The notes: generated by a model not told the origin, from the letters alone. Shown: positions 1-7,078, counted from the stretch's first letter. The stretch: 7,481 bases of DNA from an uncultured Bacteroidota bacterium (GCA_937899145.1 CALBPW010000148.1:1-7481), one strand, 5' to 3'. Numbers and translations are program-made.

Positions 1-1032
1 GTTGCCGAACCATATCAAACAATGAGAATCATAGGTTCTCTGTCAGTTACCGATGCCGTCGATTATAAACAAATAGAGCCTCTGTTTGCTAATGGCGAAG
101 AAAAATCAAAAATTACCTATAACATTGATTTGCAGACTGTTGTATCGAAGTTCACGTGTAACAAATTTGTTGCGGAGCGCGCATCGGCACAAGTTATTTA
201 CTCTGATAACAGATTGTCAGCCAACGGATTAAATTTTTACTCGTTTGGTGGCAGAATCAATACTAATTTGAATTACCGGTTTGGGAAAAATCGGACATTG
301 CTTTGCAGTGGCACTGTCAGCGATATTGATATAAATCAACTATTTACAACATTTGACAACTTTGGTCAAACCTACATCACAAGTAGCAATATTGATGGAA
401 AATTGTCGTCAACTTTCAATCTGCGCCTGCCTTTCAGAGCCGGCAACCCCGACACTAAAGAGATGGATTTTGATGCGCTTATTAACATATTCAATGGTAA
501 GTTGCACGGGCTTGAAGCCGCCAACAGCATTGCCGATTTCACAAAGATTGACGAATTCCGGAACCTTGAATTTTCGACCTTGACAAACGATATAACCATC
601 GCCAATGGCAAGCTTAACGTGCCTAAAATGGACGTCAATTGCAACGCCTGCGACATATCGGTTTATGGACAGCATGGCTTCGACGGCAACTATGAGTATC
701 ACCTGAAAGCCGTGTTGAGCGATTTTATGCGCGGCAAAGCCAAACGGATTCAACAGCAAAACACACCGTATGGCATTGTCGAAGAGGGAACTTACACATC
801 GGTTTATCTGCTTGCTACTCACATTGATGGCGTTACAAAAATCAAATTTGACCGACCCGAAATGAAGCAGCAATTGAAAACCGAAATGCAGCAACAGAAG
901 CAAGAAGTAAAGCAGATTTTGAAGAAGGAATTTGGGTTTTTCAAAAAAGATACAACCATAAAAGTTGAAGAAAAAAAGCCGCAAACAGGCGGTTTTGTAA
1001 TTGATTGGGACGGCGAAGATGATGATGAATGA
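1..1032 (+). CDS. AsmA-like envelope protein, C-terminal part (5' end outside window)
   Basis: The frame is open from base 1, so the gene starts before the window. The ATG at 22 is internal and not the likely start. The 343 visible residues look like the beta-rich C-terminal region of AsmA-like proteins of Bacteroidota. Two stretches support this: DFTKIDEFRNL (bases 535-567), and the block after it that alternates short strands (ITIANGKLNVPKMDV, then YEYHLKAVLSDFMRGKAKR). Near the C-terminus is a Gln/Lys/Glu-rich, probably helical stretch (about bases 862-950), then an acidic end (IDWDGEDDDE). Family members are usually anchored in the inner membrane by an N-terminal helix, with the rest in the periplasm, and are linked to envelope lipid homeostasis. 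That helix lies outside the window. The role is inferred from family only. A kinase gene follows 122 bases downstream on the same strand. Confidence 0.75.
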   Translation, partial: VAEPYQTMRIIGSLSVTDAVDYKQIEPLFANGEEKSKITYNIDLQTVVSKFTCNKFVAERASAQVIYSDNRLSANGLNFYSFGGRINTNLNYRFGKNRTLLCSGTVSDIDINQLFTTFDNFGQTYITSSNIDGKLSSTFNLRLPFRAGNPDTKEMDFDALINIFNGKLHGLEAANSIADFTKIDEFRNLEFSTLTNDITIANGKLNVPKMDVNCNACDISVYGQHGFDGNYEYHLKAVLSDFMRGKAKRIQQQNTPYGIVEEGTYTSVYLLATHIDGVTKIKFDRPEMKQQLKTEMQQQKQEVKQILKKEFGFFKKDTTIKVEEKKPQTGGFVIDWDGEDDDE

Positions 1033-1154
1033 TAAAGGTTTGGAAGGTTGAGCCGAAATCAGTTTACCGATTAGCCGCCTAACTAACATCCCGATAAAAC
1101 AATAAACCACAAAATTCAGCGTTACACTTACTGCAAATTTTCAAAACCTGCATT

Positions 1155-2303
1155 ATGAACATTTACGAGAAAAAAAACGTTTGGAAAATTGTCATCATTG
1201 TGTCGGCATTGCTTATCGGGTGCACGTCGCTTATATATAACAACCAGTTAGCCAAAAAGATAGCTGTTGAAGAAAACAAACGTATGCACATTTGGGCTGA
1301 AGCGACGCGCCAAATTGCCGTTAGCGAAATTGATGCCGAAGTAGGTTTTTATCTCGATATCATTCAGAATAACAATACGATACCCGTCATTTTAGTTGAC
1401 GAAGCCGAAGAAATTTTATCGGTAATGAATCTTCCGAAACATCACGATGGCGACACGGCATACTACAAACAATTGCTGCGCGAGATGGAGCAACGCCACG
1501 AGCCAATTGTGATAAATCTGCCAGCTGGTCATAAAAACATAATTTATTACGACGATTCTACCATTTTGAAGCAATTGGCATGGTATCCATTTGTGCAATT
1601 GTCGATAATCGCACTATTTGTAATTGTGGCATATTTCGCGTTCAGCTCATCGCGGCGGGCTGAGCAAAACCGCGTGTGGGTTGGTATGGCGAAAGAAACG
1701 GCACATCAGCTTGGAACGCCCATCTCATCATTGATGGCGTGGGTTGAGTTGCTTGGGCAAGATGCCAACAATGCAGCCTACGTTGACGAAATGCAAAAAG
1801 ATGTTGACCGCTTGCAGATGATTGCCGACCGATTCTCAAAAGTTGGTTCAGTGCCCGATTTGCAGCCGAATAATCTGTATCAAGCCGTTTCCAATGCTGT
1901 TGAATATATGCGGCATCGGGTATCGGAAAATGTTGATATTAAGATAATTAATGAAGCCGATTCCGATATTTTTGTAAAACTTATCCCTTCGTTATTTAAT
2001 TGGGTTATCGAAAATCTGATTAAAAACGCGATAGACGCGATGAACGGCAAAGGAAGTATAACAATAACCATAACGGAGAATACTAAAAATGCCACAATAT
2101 TAGTTGCCGACACGGGTAAAGGATTGTCAAAGAATCAGTTTAAAGCCATCTTCAAACCCGGCTACACATCGAAAGAACGCGGCTGGGGATTAGGCTTATC
2201 ACTATCGCAACGCATTGTTCAAGATTATCATAAAGGCAAAATTTCAGTGCTTTCGTCAGAAATTGGCGTTGGAACAGTGTTCAGAGTTTTGTTGCCAAAA
2301 TAA
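1155..2303 (+). CDS. Membrane sensor histidine kinase, no adjacent response regulator
   Basis: The 382-residue protein has a hydrophobic segment at about 11-29, a roughly 115-residue presumed periplasmic sensor region, and a second membrane segment at about 146-163. The cytoplasmic kinase core follows. The H-box is AKETAHQLGTPISSL with phospho-acceptor His184. The HATPase_c domain shows the N-box NLIKNAIDAM (Asn287, Asn291), G1 DTGKGL (319-324), F-box FKPG (333-336) and G2 GWGLGLSL (343-350). All the usual ATP-binding motifs are present, so it should be active. Expected activity is ATP-dependent autophosphorylation and phosphotransfer to a response regulator, but none is encoded nearby and the signal is unknown. 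The residue after His184 is Gln, where many HisKA kinases have Glu or Asp. I recall this variant from related Bacteroidota kinases. No Shine-Dalgarno site precedes the ATG; it was chosen because the first membrane helix follows directly. Confidence 0.9.
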   Translation: MNIYEKKNVWKIVIIVSALLIGCTSLIYNNQLAKKIAVEENKRMHIWAEATRQIAVSEIDAEVGFYLDIIQNNNTIPVILVDEAEEILSVMNLPKHHDGDTAYYKQLLREMEQRHEPIVINLPAGHKNIIYYDDSTILKQLAWYPFVQLSIIALFVIVAYFAFSSSRRAEQNRVWVGMAKETAHQLGTPISSLMAWVELLGQDANNAAYVDEMQKDVDRLQMIADRFSKVGSVPDLQPNNLYQAVSNAVEYMRHRVSENVDIKIINEADSDIFVKLIPSLFNWVIENLIKNAIDAMNGKGSITITITENTKNATILVADTGKGLSKNQFKAIFKPGYTSKERGWGLGLSLSQRIVQDYHKGKISVLSSEIGVGTVFRVLLPK

Positions 2304-2332
2304 AACAGACCGCAAATCAACGCCAAACGTCT

Positions 2333-2461
2333 TTACATCAGTTTGTTACATTTATTACATAGTCAATTGTCAATGTTACATTCAAATTCCTTTGTTTGCA
2401 GTTTTTAGTTCAAAAGGCCATCGTCTGAAATTTTTGCTAAATCGCACTACTTAACTTACAT
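2333..2461 (+). repeat. Five TTACAT hexamers upstream of the S46 peptidase gene
   Basis: Exact TTACAT copies begin at 2333, 2346, 2355, 2376 and 2456. The first four lie within 49 bases and the last overlaps the proposed -7 box. Two copies are preceded by G (GTTACAT) and two are followed by TT. Spacing between starts (13, 9, 21, 80) is irregular, so this is not a tandem array. The cluster is far denser than expected for a hexamer in 183 bases. It could be a set of regulator sites or simply AT-rich sequence; the sequence alone does not decide. Confidence 0.35.
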
Positions 2462-2464
2462 TTG
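2433..2464 (+). promoter_or_regulatory. Bacteroidota-type housekeeping promoter for the S46 peptidase gene
   Basis: A -33 box TTTG (2433-2436) is followed after exactly 20 bases by TACATTTG (2457-2464), a full match to the Bacteroidota -7 consensus TAnnTTTG. Transcription would start at about 2470-2473, giving a leader of roughly 15 bases before the ATG at 2487. Spacing and both boxes fit the known sigma-ABfr promoter pattern. The short leader leaves no room for a riboswitch. Confidence 0.7.
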
Positions 2465-2486
2465 GCGCATCAAAAAACAAATCAAC

Positions 2487-4616
2487 ATGAAAAACAAATT
2501 TTTGCTTTTATTGTCGGCATCCTCATTAATTTTCACAAATGTCCGTGCTGATGAAGGAATGTGGCTGCCATTCTTACTCGAAAAAAACATGGCCACAATG
2601 ACCGACCTTGGTTTTAAACTTACCGCCGAAGACATTTACAATATAAATCAGGCTTGCCTAAAAGATGCCATTGTGGCTCTCGATGGCGGCTCGTGTACAG
2701 CATCGTTCGTGTCGGCCGAAGGCTTGATGATGACCAACCACCACTGCGGTTATGGCGAAATTCAGAGCCACAGCACAGTTGAAAACGATTTGCTCACAAA
2801 CGGTTTTGTGGCTCGCACTAAGGCCGAAGAACTTGCCAACCCGAACAAAACAGCATGGGTACTTGTTAGAGTTGAAGATGTAACCGACCGAATCGCAAGC
2901 CAATTTCCTGACAATTGCTCCGAATCAGTGCGCGACTCAATTGTTGACGAAGAATCAGAAAAAATAATTAAAGAAGCTACCGATAGTACAAATTATCATG
3001 CCGATGTTAAAGGAATGATGTTCGATAACTTCTACTATCTTTTTGTGTATCAGATATATAAAGACGTTCGCTTGGTTGCCGCTCCGCCAGAGTCGGTTGG
3101 TAAATTTGGCGCTGACACCGACAACTGGATGTGGCCACGGCACACTGGAGACTTCTCAATGTTCCGTGTCTATTGCGCCCCCGACGGCTCGCCAGCCGAA
3201 TATTCCGAAGAAAATGTGCCTTATCAACCAAAACATTTCTTGCCAATATCGGTGGCAGGCTATAACGAAAACGATTTTGCCTTTGTGATGGGCTATCCGG
3301 GATCAACTGACCGGTACATAACCTCGTGGGAGGTAAAAACTGTTATGGAAACCAATGCAATACGTGCCAAAGTGCGTGGCGAAAAACAAGATATTTGGAC
3401 GGAATATATGGAAAACGACACCAAGACTCGCATTCAATACGCAACAAAATTCGCGCACTCGTCAAACTATTGGAAGTATTCAATTGGTCAAAACCGAGGA
3501 TTGAAGCGGCTTCATGTGATTGACAAAAAGCGGCAAATTGAAAAAGATTTTACCGATTGGGTTAATGCCGATGCCGCACGTACAGCAAAATACGGCAAGG
3601 CTCTTGATATGGTGAGAAACGAAGTTGAGAAAAAAGCAGATGAGGCAAAGGCTTACACTTATGTGCTTGAAACACAATATTTAGGCTCTGAAATTTTGCG
3701 CACAGCACTTCGTCATCTAAGCTTTTCGCGCCAACTTGTGGCAGGCAACATCGATCCTGAAACAATCGTAACCTTAAAAACTAATGGCGAATCTTTCTTA
3801 AAAGATTATAATCCCGACATCGACCGCCATGTTACAAAAGCAATGCTCAAGCGCTTTGGAGCCGATGTTGATGCGCAATATTATCCCGAATTTGTGCAAA
3901 CTATCCAGAAAAAATACAAAGGGAATATTGATAAGTATGTTGATGAAATGTTTTCAAAATCAATATTTTGCAACGAAAAGAAATACAACGATTTTCTGAA
4001 TAACCCGACAACTAAAATTTTGTTGAACGACCCTGCTTTTGTGGCAGCCAACGATATGTATAATCAGTTAATGATTCTTAACAATAATGGTGCTGAATTT
4101 TACACAGGTATGCGTCTGTTTACAGCAGGATTGATGGAAAAAAATCCTGACAAACTCTTTTCGCCCGATGCTAATAGCACAATGCGTTTTACTTACGGAA
4201 CCATAGGCGGTTACAAACCAGCCGATGCCGTAACTTATAGCTATTTTACAACCATCGAAGGCATTATGGAGAAGGAAGACGAAACGGTGCGTGAGTTTAA
4301 CGTGCCAGCCAAATTGAAGGAAATTTATCAGAATAAAGATTACGGACGTTATGCCAATCCTGATGGCACAATGAATGTTTGCTTTACAACCAACAACGAC
4401 ATAACAGGCGGAAACTCAGGCAGCCCAACAATGAACGCCCGCGGCGAACTTATCGGCCTTGCTTTTGATGGCAATTGGGAGTCGATGAGTGGCGACATTG
4501 CCTTTGAACCTGAATTGCAAAAATGTATTGCCGTCGATATCCGTTATGTGCTTCTGATTCTTGACAAATACTTCGACGCTCAAAATCTTATCAACGAAAT
4601 GAAGATTGTGGAGTAG
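2487..4616 (+). CDS. dpp7: Secreted S46-family dipeptidyl-peptidase, DPP7 type
   Basis: This 709-residue protein is close to the roughly 710-720 residues usual for DPP7 and DPP11. It starts with a signal peptide (lysines at 2 and 4, a leucine-rich core, probable cleavage after Ala21) and the mature end begins DEGMW, typical of S46. The chymotrypsin-like catalytic triad is visible: His86 in TNHHCGYG, Asp222 in TGDFSMFR and Ser644 in GGNSGSP. Trp and Asn residues at 213-216 (NWMW) match the region that holds the substrate's free N-terminus. The residue 18 after the catalytic Ser is Gly662 (FDGNWE). Gly here goes with the DPP7/DAP BII preference for hydrophobic P1 residues, whereas DPP11 has Arg and prefers Asp or Glu. 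The enzyme should release dipeptides from peptide N-termini in the periplasm or at the cell surface. It has its own promoter and is probably transcribed alone. The family is certain; the DPP7 subtype is an inference from one key residue and general resemblance. Confidence 0.93.
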   Translation: MKNKFLLLLSASSLIFTNVRADEGMWLPFLLEKNMATMTDLGFKLTAEDIYNINQACLKDAIVALDGGSCTASFVSAEGLMMTNHHCGYGEIQSHSTVENDLLTNGFVARTKAEELANPNKTAWVLVRVEDVTDRIASQFPDNCSESVRDSIVDEESEKIIKEATDSTNYHADVKGMMFDNFYYLFVYQIYKDVRLVAAPPESVGKFGADTDNWMWPRHTGDFSMFRVYCAPDGSPAEYSEENVPYQPKHFLPISVAGYNENDFAFVMGYPGSTDRYITSWEVKTVMETNAIRAKVRGEKQDIWTEYMENDTKTRIQYATKFAHSSNYWKYSIGQNRGLKRLHVIDKKRQIEKDFTDWVNADAARTAKYGKALDMVRNEVEKKADEAKAYTYVLETQYLGSEILRTALRHLSFSRQLVAGNIDPETIVTLKTNGESFLKDYNPDIDRHVTKAMLKRFGADVDAQYYPEFVQTIQKKYKGNIDKYVDEMFSKSIFCNEKKYNDFLNNPTTKILLNDPAFVAANDMYNQLMILNNNGAEFYTGMRLFTAGLMEKNPDKLFSPDANSTMRFTYGTIGGYKPADAVTYSYFTTIEGIMEKEDETVREFNVPAKLKEIYQNKDYGRYANPDGTMNVCFTTNNDITGGNSGSPTMNARGELIGLAFDGNWESMSGDIAFEPELQKCIAVDIRYVLLILDKYFDAQNLINEMKIVE

Positions 4617-4620
4617 TCTG

Positions 4621-4639
4621 ACTGTTTGATTTCAACAGT
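4621..4639 (+). terminator. Weak hairpin just after the S46 peptidase stop
   Basis: ACTGTT (4621-4626) and AACAGT (4634-4639) form a 6-bp stem with a 7-base loop, starting 4 bases after the stop codon. No T-run follows, so if it acts as a terminator it is a poor one. It is the only terminator-like structure seen between this gene and the methyltransferase gene. Confidence 0.2.
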
Positions 4640-4664
4640 TGTAATTCAAATCAAGACACATCGT

Positions 4665-4785
4665 CAAGTTGCAATACGATAGAACAAAACTATACACAAG
4701 TCCAATTCGTTTTGCGAGATTTTGTGTATGGCTTTGCTCCTTACCAACCGAATCTTTGTCTGCGCGCATTGCAACCAAGTTGCAA
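4665..4785 (+). promoter_or_regulatory. Repeat-rich leader/operator candidate ahead of the methyltransferase gene
   Basis: Three structures lie in this non-coding stretch. TTGCAAC-CAA-GTTGCAA (4769-4785) is a perfect 7-bp inverted repeat with a 3-base centre. CAAGTTGCAA occurs twice, at 4665-4674 and again inside that palindrome at 4776-4785, as a 10-base direct repeat 111 bases apart. ATACACAA (4692-4699) pairs with TTGTGTAT (4722-4729) across 22 bases. The palindrome ends 46 bases before the methyltransferase ATG, a sensible place for a repressor or activator site. No convincing Bacteroidota promoter (TTTG, about 20 bp, TAnnTTTG) was found; a TATAAT at 4795-4800 lacks a properly spaced partner. 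The regulatory role is an inference. Confidence 0.35.
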
Positions 4786-4831
4786 AACATCTGTTATAAT
4801 TTCGTGGTGTAAAACTCAAAAACAACGGGAA

Positions 4832-5419
4832 ATGAACATTTGGAACATATTTGCGCCCATTTACGAGAGGTCGATGAAATCGCAGCAGCAGATTTACAGC
4901 TACATCTACGCTCACGCCGCCGCAACATGCGAGGGCAAAGATGTTCTCGAACTCGCCACCGGTCCGGGTATGATTGCCAAAAACATCGCTCACGCTGCCC
5001 GAAGCGTTGTCGCCACCGACTTTGCCGAAAAGATGATAGCAACGGCCAAAAAAAACGGCTGTCCGAAGAATGTAACTTTTGAAGTGGCCGATGCCACTGA
5101 TTTGCAATACGATGACAATAGTTTTGACATCGTGATAATCGCCAGCGCACTTCACATAATGCCCAATCCCGAAAAGGCAATGCAAGAAATCTCGCGGGTT
5201 TTGAAAGACGGCGGAACACTCATCGCCCCCAATTTCATTTTCAGTGGCAAAAAGAACCTTTGGCAGCATTTCCTGAGTTTCATAGGCGTAAAATTTGCGC
5301 ACGAATGGACGGCGGACGAATACTCCGACTTTTTGCGGCAAAACGGCTGGCAAATAGTCGGGTCAGAGATTGTCAAAGGCCGGATAGATTTAATTTACGT
5401 AGAATGTAAAAAAGGATGA
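4832..5419 (+). CDS. Class I SAM-dependent methyltransferase (UbiE/Methyltransf_11-like)
   Basis: This 195-residue protein has the Rossmann-fold methyltransferase motifs in order: motif I VLELATGPG (38-46), an acidic residue after strand 2 (Asp63 in ATDFAEKM), Asp88 in VADATDL, the strand-4 region FDIVIIASALHIMPNP (98-113), and LKDGGTLIAPNF (124-135). It should transfer a methyl group from S-adenosylmethionine to a small molecule or lipid; the acceptor is not readable. The frame is open back to an ATG at 4712, but I chose 4832. The family normally begins close to a WNIFAPIYE-like motif, and the extra 40 residues (Cys- and Gln-rich, no motif) overlap the repeats of the leader. Its stop overlaps the next gene's start (ATGA, 5416-5419), so it is the first gene of a three-gene operon and probably works in the same pathway as its neighbours. 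It is shorter than true UbiE proteins, which run to about 240-250 residues. Confidence 0.88.
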   Translation: MNIWNIFAPIYERSMKSQQQIYSYIYAHAAATCEGKDVLELATGPGMIAKNIAHAARSVVATDFAEKMIATAKKNGCPKNVTFEVADATDLQYDDNSFDIVIIASALHIMPNPEKAMQEISRVLKDGGTLIAPNFIFSGKKNLWQHFLSFIGVKFAHEWTADEYSDFLRQNGWQIVGSEIVKGRIDLIYVECKKG

Positions 5420-6342
5420 AAGCACTTGTTTACGGCACAGGGGCGATTGGCTCGCTGATGATTCATTATCTTTGCAAGGCAGGCAACGACGTTACGGTTG
5501 TGGCTCGCAAAAAATATGATTCTTTGCGGCAAAACGGACTTGTAATCCGTCATTATTTCCAAAGGACAACAACAACCGACCACCCGAAAATTGTTGACAA
5601 AGCCCCTGACGGAGAGGATTTTGACATTGTGTTTTCTGTGATGCAGAGCCAACAGCAAAAGGCGCTTTTGGACGTTTTGGCAACCCTGAACACAAAACTC
5701 ATTGTTTTGGTCGGCAACAATTTGGAAGCTGATTATTGTTTGGATTATCTGAAAGGGAAAAATGTATTATTCGCATTCCAAAACTCGGCGGGACGGCGCG
5801 AGGACGGCAAAACTATTGTCGGTCGCATGCCCGTAACCGAACTTGTAATCGGCGGTTTGCACAATGCCACTTCTGACGTGGATTTGCAGATAATCCGCAA
5901 GGCGTTTGCCGTCAACGGTTACAAAATAACCGCCACCGACGACATGTACGCATACTATCTCTGCCACGTCGCCGAGGTGATGCCATACGCCTATATGTGC
6001 TACAAAACCAATTGCAACATAAAGCAACTCTCCCGAGGCGACATCAAAACAATTATGAAAGCCTCCAACGAATGTTTCAATTACCTGAAAGGCATCGGAA
6101 TCAATGTGCGTCCCAAAAACGAGGACAAGTTTTATTCGGGCGGACTTAAAACAACGGCTATGTTCTTGTTGTACAGATTGATGTCTAAGACGGTTTTGGG
6201 CAGATTGATGATACAAGACCATTGCGAAAATGGCATTGAGGAGATGCGTTACATCGATCAGGAATTTGAGAAATTCCGCGCAAAAAACATTGGAGCTCCA
6301 ATGCCCGTCTGGAACGGAATTCGTGAGTATCTGAAAAATTAA
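5416..6342 (+). CDS. Ketopantoate-reductase-fold oxidoreductase (ApbA/PanE family), atypical active site
   Basis: This 308-residue protein is close to PanE in length (about 300). The N-terminal NAD(P)-binding Rossmann domain carries GTGAIGS (7-13), and Arg31 in VVAR sits where PanE contacts the NADP 2'-phosphate. The C-terminal helical domain matches in outline. By eye, DDMYAYYLCH (175-184) aligns with the PanE segment ending in its catalytic Lys, which is His184 here. The PanE active-site Ser aligns with Leu264, while the Glu appears kept (Glu276 in EEMRYI). The protein is therefore probably a reductase of the same fold with another substrate or a changed mechanism, and should not be named panE. 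Its ATG overlaps the methyltransferase stop, implying translational coupling, and the ATC-hydrolase-like gene starts 6 bases after it. Family is sure from the fold motifs; substrate is unknown; the residue mapping is a manual alignment. Confidence 0.82.
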   Translation: MKALVYGTGAIGSLMIHYLCKAGNDVTVVARKKYDSLRQNGLVIRHYFQRTTTTDHPKIVDKAPDGEDFDIVFSVMQSQQQKALLDVLATLNTKLIVLVGNNLEADYCLDYLKGKNVLFAFQNSAGRREDGKTIVGRMPVTELVIGGLHNATSDVDLQIIRKAFAVNGYKITATDDMYAYYLCHVAEVMPYAYMCYKTNCNIKQLSRGDIKTIMKASNECFNYLKGIGINVRPKNEDKFYSGGLKTTAMFLLYRLMSKTVLGRLMIQDHCENGIEEMRYIDQEFEKFRAKNIGAPMPVWNGIREYLKN

Positions 6343-6348
6343 ATAAAA

Positions 6349-6954
6349 ATGAATGCGACAAAAGTATTAAAGAGGAAAACCATTTTCAAGACTGAGATCG
6401 CCAATAATTTTTCGGTGGAGGATACCGAAACTATTTGGCATAATGCGCATGTCAGGTTGCAAAAAATGTATGACAGCCACGTCAATCTTTCCGATGGCGT
6501 AAAAAAACATACTGACAATTTTATTTTCCCTGCGGCGGCTATCTATCTTGCCATCAAGGAAAAAGACAACGAAAAAGCATTCTCTATAATGCAGAAAGTG
6601 ATGAAAGAAAAGGCGTTGCAGTCGGGCAAGGGATTTGCGCGGTTTGTAAAAATGCCCTTTGGCGGGAGGCTTTTCCTAAAGATGTGGGATTCGATAAGCC
6701 ACAAAATGTTTGGCGAGACGGCGGGGTTTCGCAATGTGTTCTATCCCAAGCAGAAAGGCGAGTTTCGCATGGACATTCTTCAATGTCCGTACAACACCTA
6801 CCTTAGCGAGGCAGGCTGTCCTGAACTAACCCGGCTGTTCTGCGAAAACGATGTGTATTCGTACGGCAATCTGCCCGGAATGTCGTTTATCCGCACTCAG
6901 ACTATCGGCTCGGGCGGCAAGTTGTGCGATTTCAAGTTAGTGCTAACAGATTGA
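6349..6954 (+). CDS. L-2-amino-thiazoline-4-carboxylic acid hydrolase family protein
   Basis: This 201-residue protein has an N-terminal helical half (about 1-120) with no recognisable signal peptide or membrane helix. Its C-terminal half carries the pattern I recognise from the ATC hydrolase family: CPY (146-148), GCPELTRLFCENDVYSYGNL (156-175), then FIRTQTIGSGG (180-190) and CDF (193-195). Candidate functional residues are Cys146, Cys157, Cys165, Asp168, Arg182 and Cys193. The named family member opens the thiazoline ring of L-ATC to N-carbamoyl-L-cysteine in Pseudomonas cysteine synthesis, but most relatives are untested and this one may act on something else. It is the last gene of the operon, 6 bases after the reductase stop, with an A-rich start region. 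It ends with three successive in-frame stops (TGA TAA TGA, 6952-6960). Family assignment is fairly firm; the reaction is not. Confidence 0.78.
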   Translation: MNATKVLKRKTIFKTEIANNFSVEDTETIWHNAHVRLQKMYDSHVNLSDGVKKHTDNFIFPAAAIYLAIKEKDNEKAFSIMQKVMKEKALQSGKGFARFVKMPFGGRLFLKMWDSISHKMFGETAGFRNVFYPKQKGEFRMDILQCPYNTYLSEAGCPELTRLFCENDVYSYGNLPGMSFIRTQTIGSGGKLCDFKLVLTD

Positions 6955-7049
6955 TAATGATACATATAGAAACGCGGAGAGAATGAGTTTTGAGTCTATA
7001 CCAAAATGTTGATTGAGTGTTTTTACCTAAAATCGGATTTGTATGATTT

Positions 7050-7072
7050 ATTGAAACTTGCTTTATTTCAAT
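7050..7072 (+). repeat. Short inverted repeat downstream of the operon
   Basis: ATTGAAA (7050-7056) pairs with TTTCAAT (7066-7072) around a 9-base loop. It is AT-rich and could arise by chance. It lies about 100 bases after the last operon gene and just ahead of a longer hairpin. Confidence 0.25.
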
Positions 7073-7078
7073 CAGTTA

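Noticed and set aside
409..1110. Minus-strand open frame of 233 residues with hydrophobic stretches
   Set aside because: It is antisense to the AsmA-like gene. The poly-Phe and Leu content comes from reverse-reading Lys/Gln/Glu codons of the tail.
2215..2454. Plus-strand frame of 79 residues across the kinase 3' end and the intergenic region
   Set aside because: It is out of frame with the kinase, low in complexity, ends in the promoter region and matches no family.
4769..4800. Sigma-70-like TTGCAA and TATAAT pair
   Set aside because: The spacers are 20 or 9 bases depending on which TTGCAA is used, and this phylum uses a different promoter consensus.
4712..4831. In-frame 40-residue N-terminal extension of the methyltransferase from ATG 4712
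   Set aside because: It has no family resemblance, overlaps the inverted repeats, and the methyltransferase family begins naturally at the 4832 ATG.
4664..5353. Minus-strand open frame of 229 residues
   Set aside because: It lies opposite the methyltransferase gene, shows no recognisable motif or domain, and is explained by codon bias of the real gene on the other strand.
5416..6342. Naming the reductase panE (pantothenate synthesis)
   Set aside because: The aligned catalytic Lys and Ser are replaced and no pantothenate genes are nearby.
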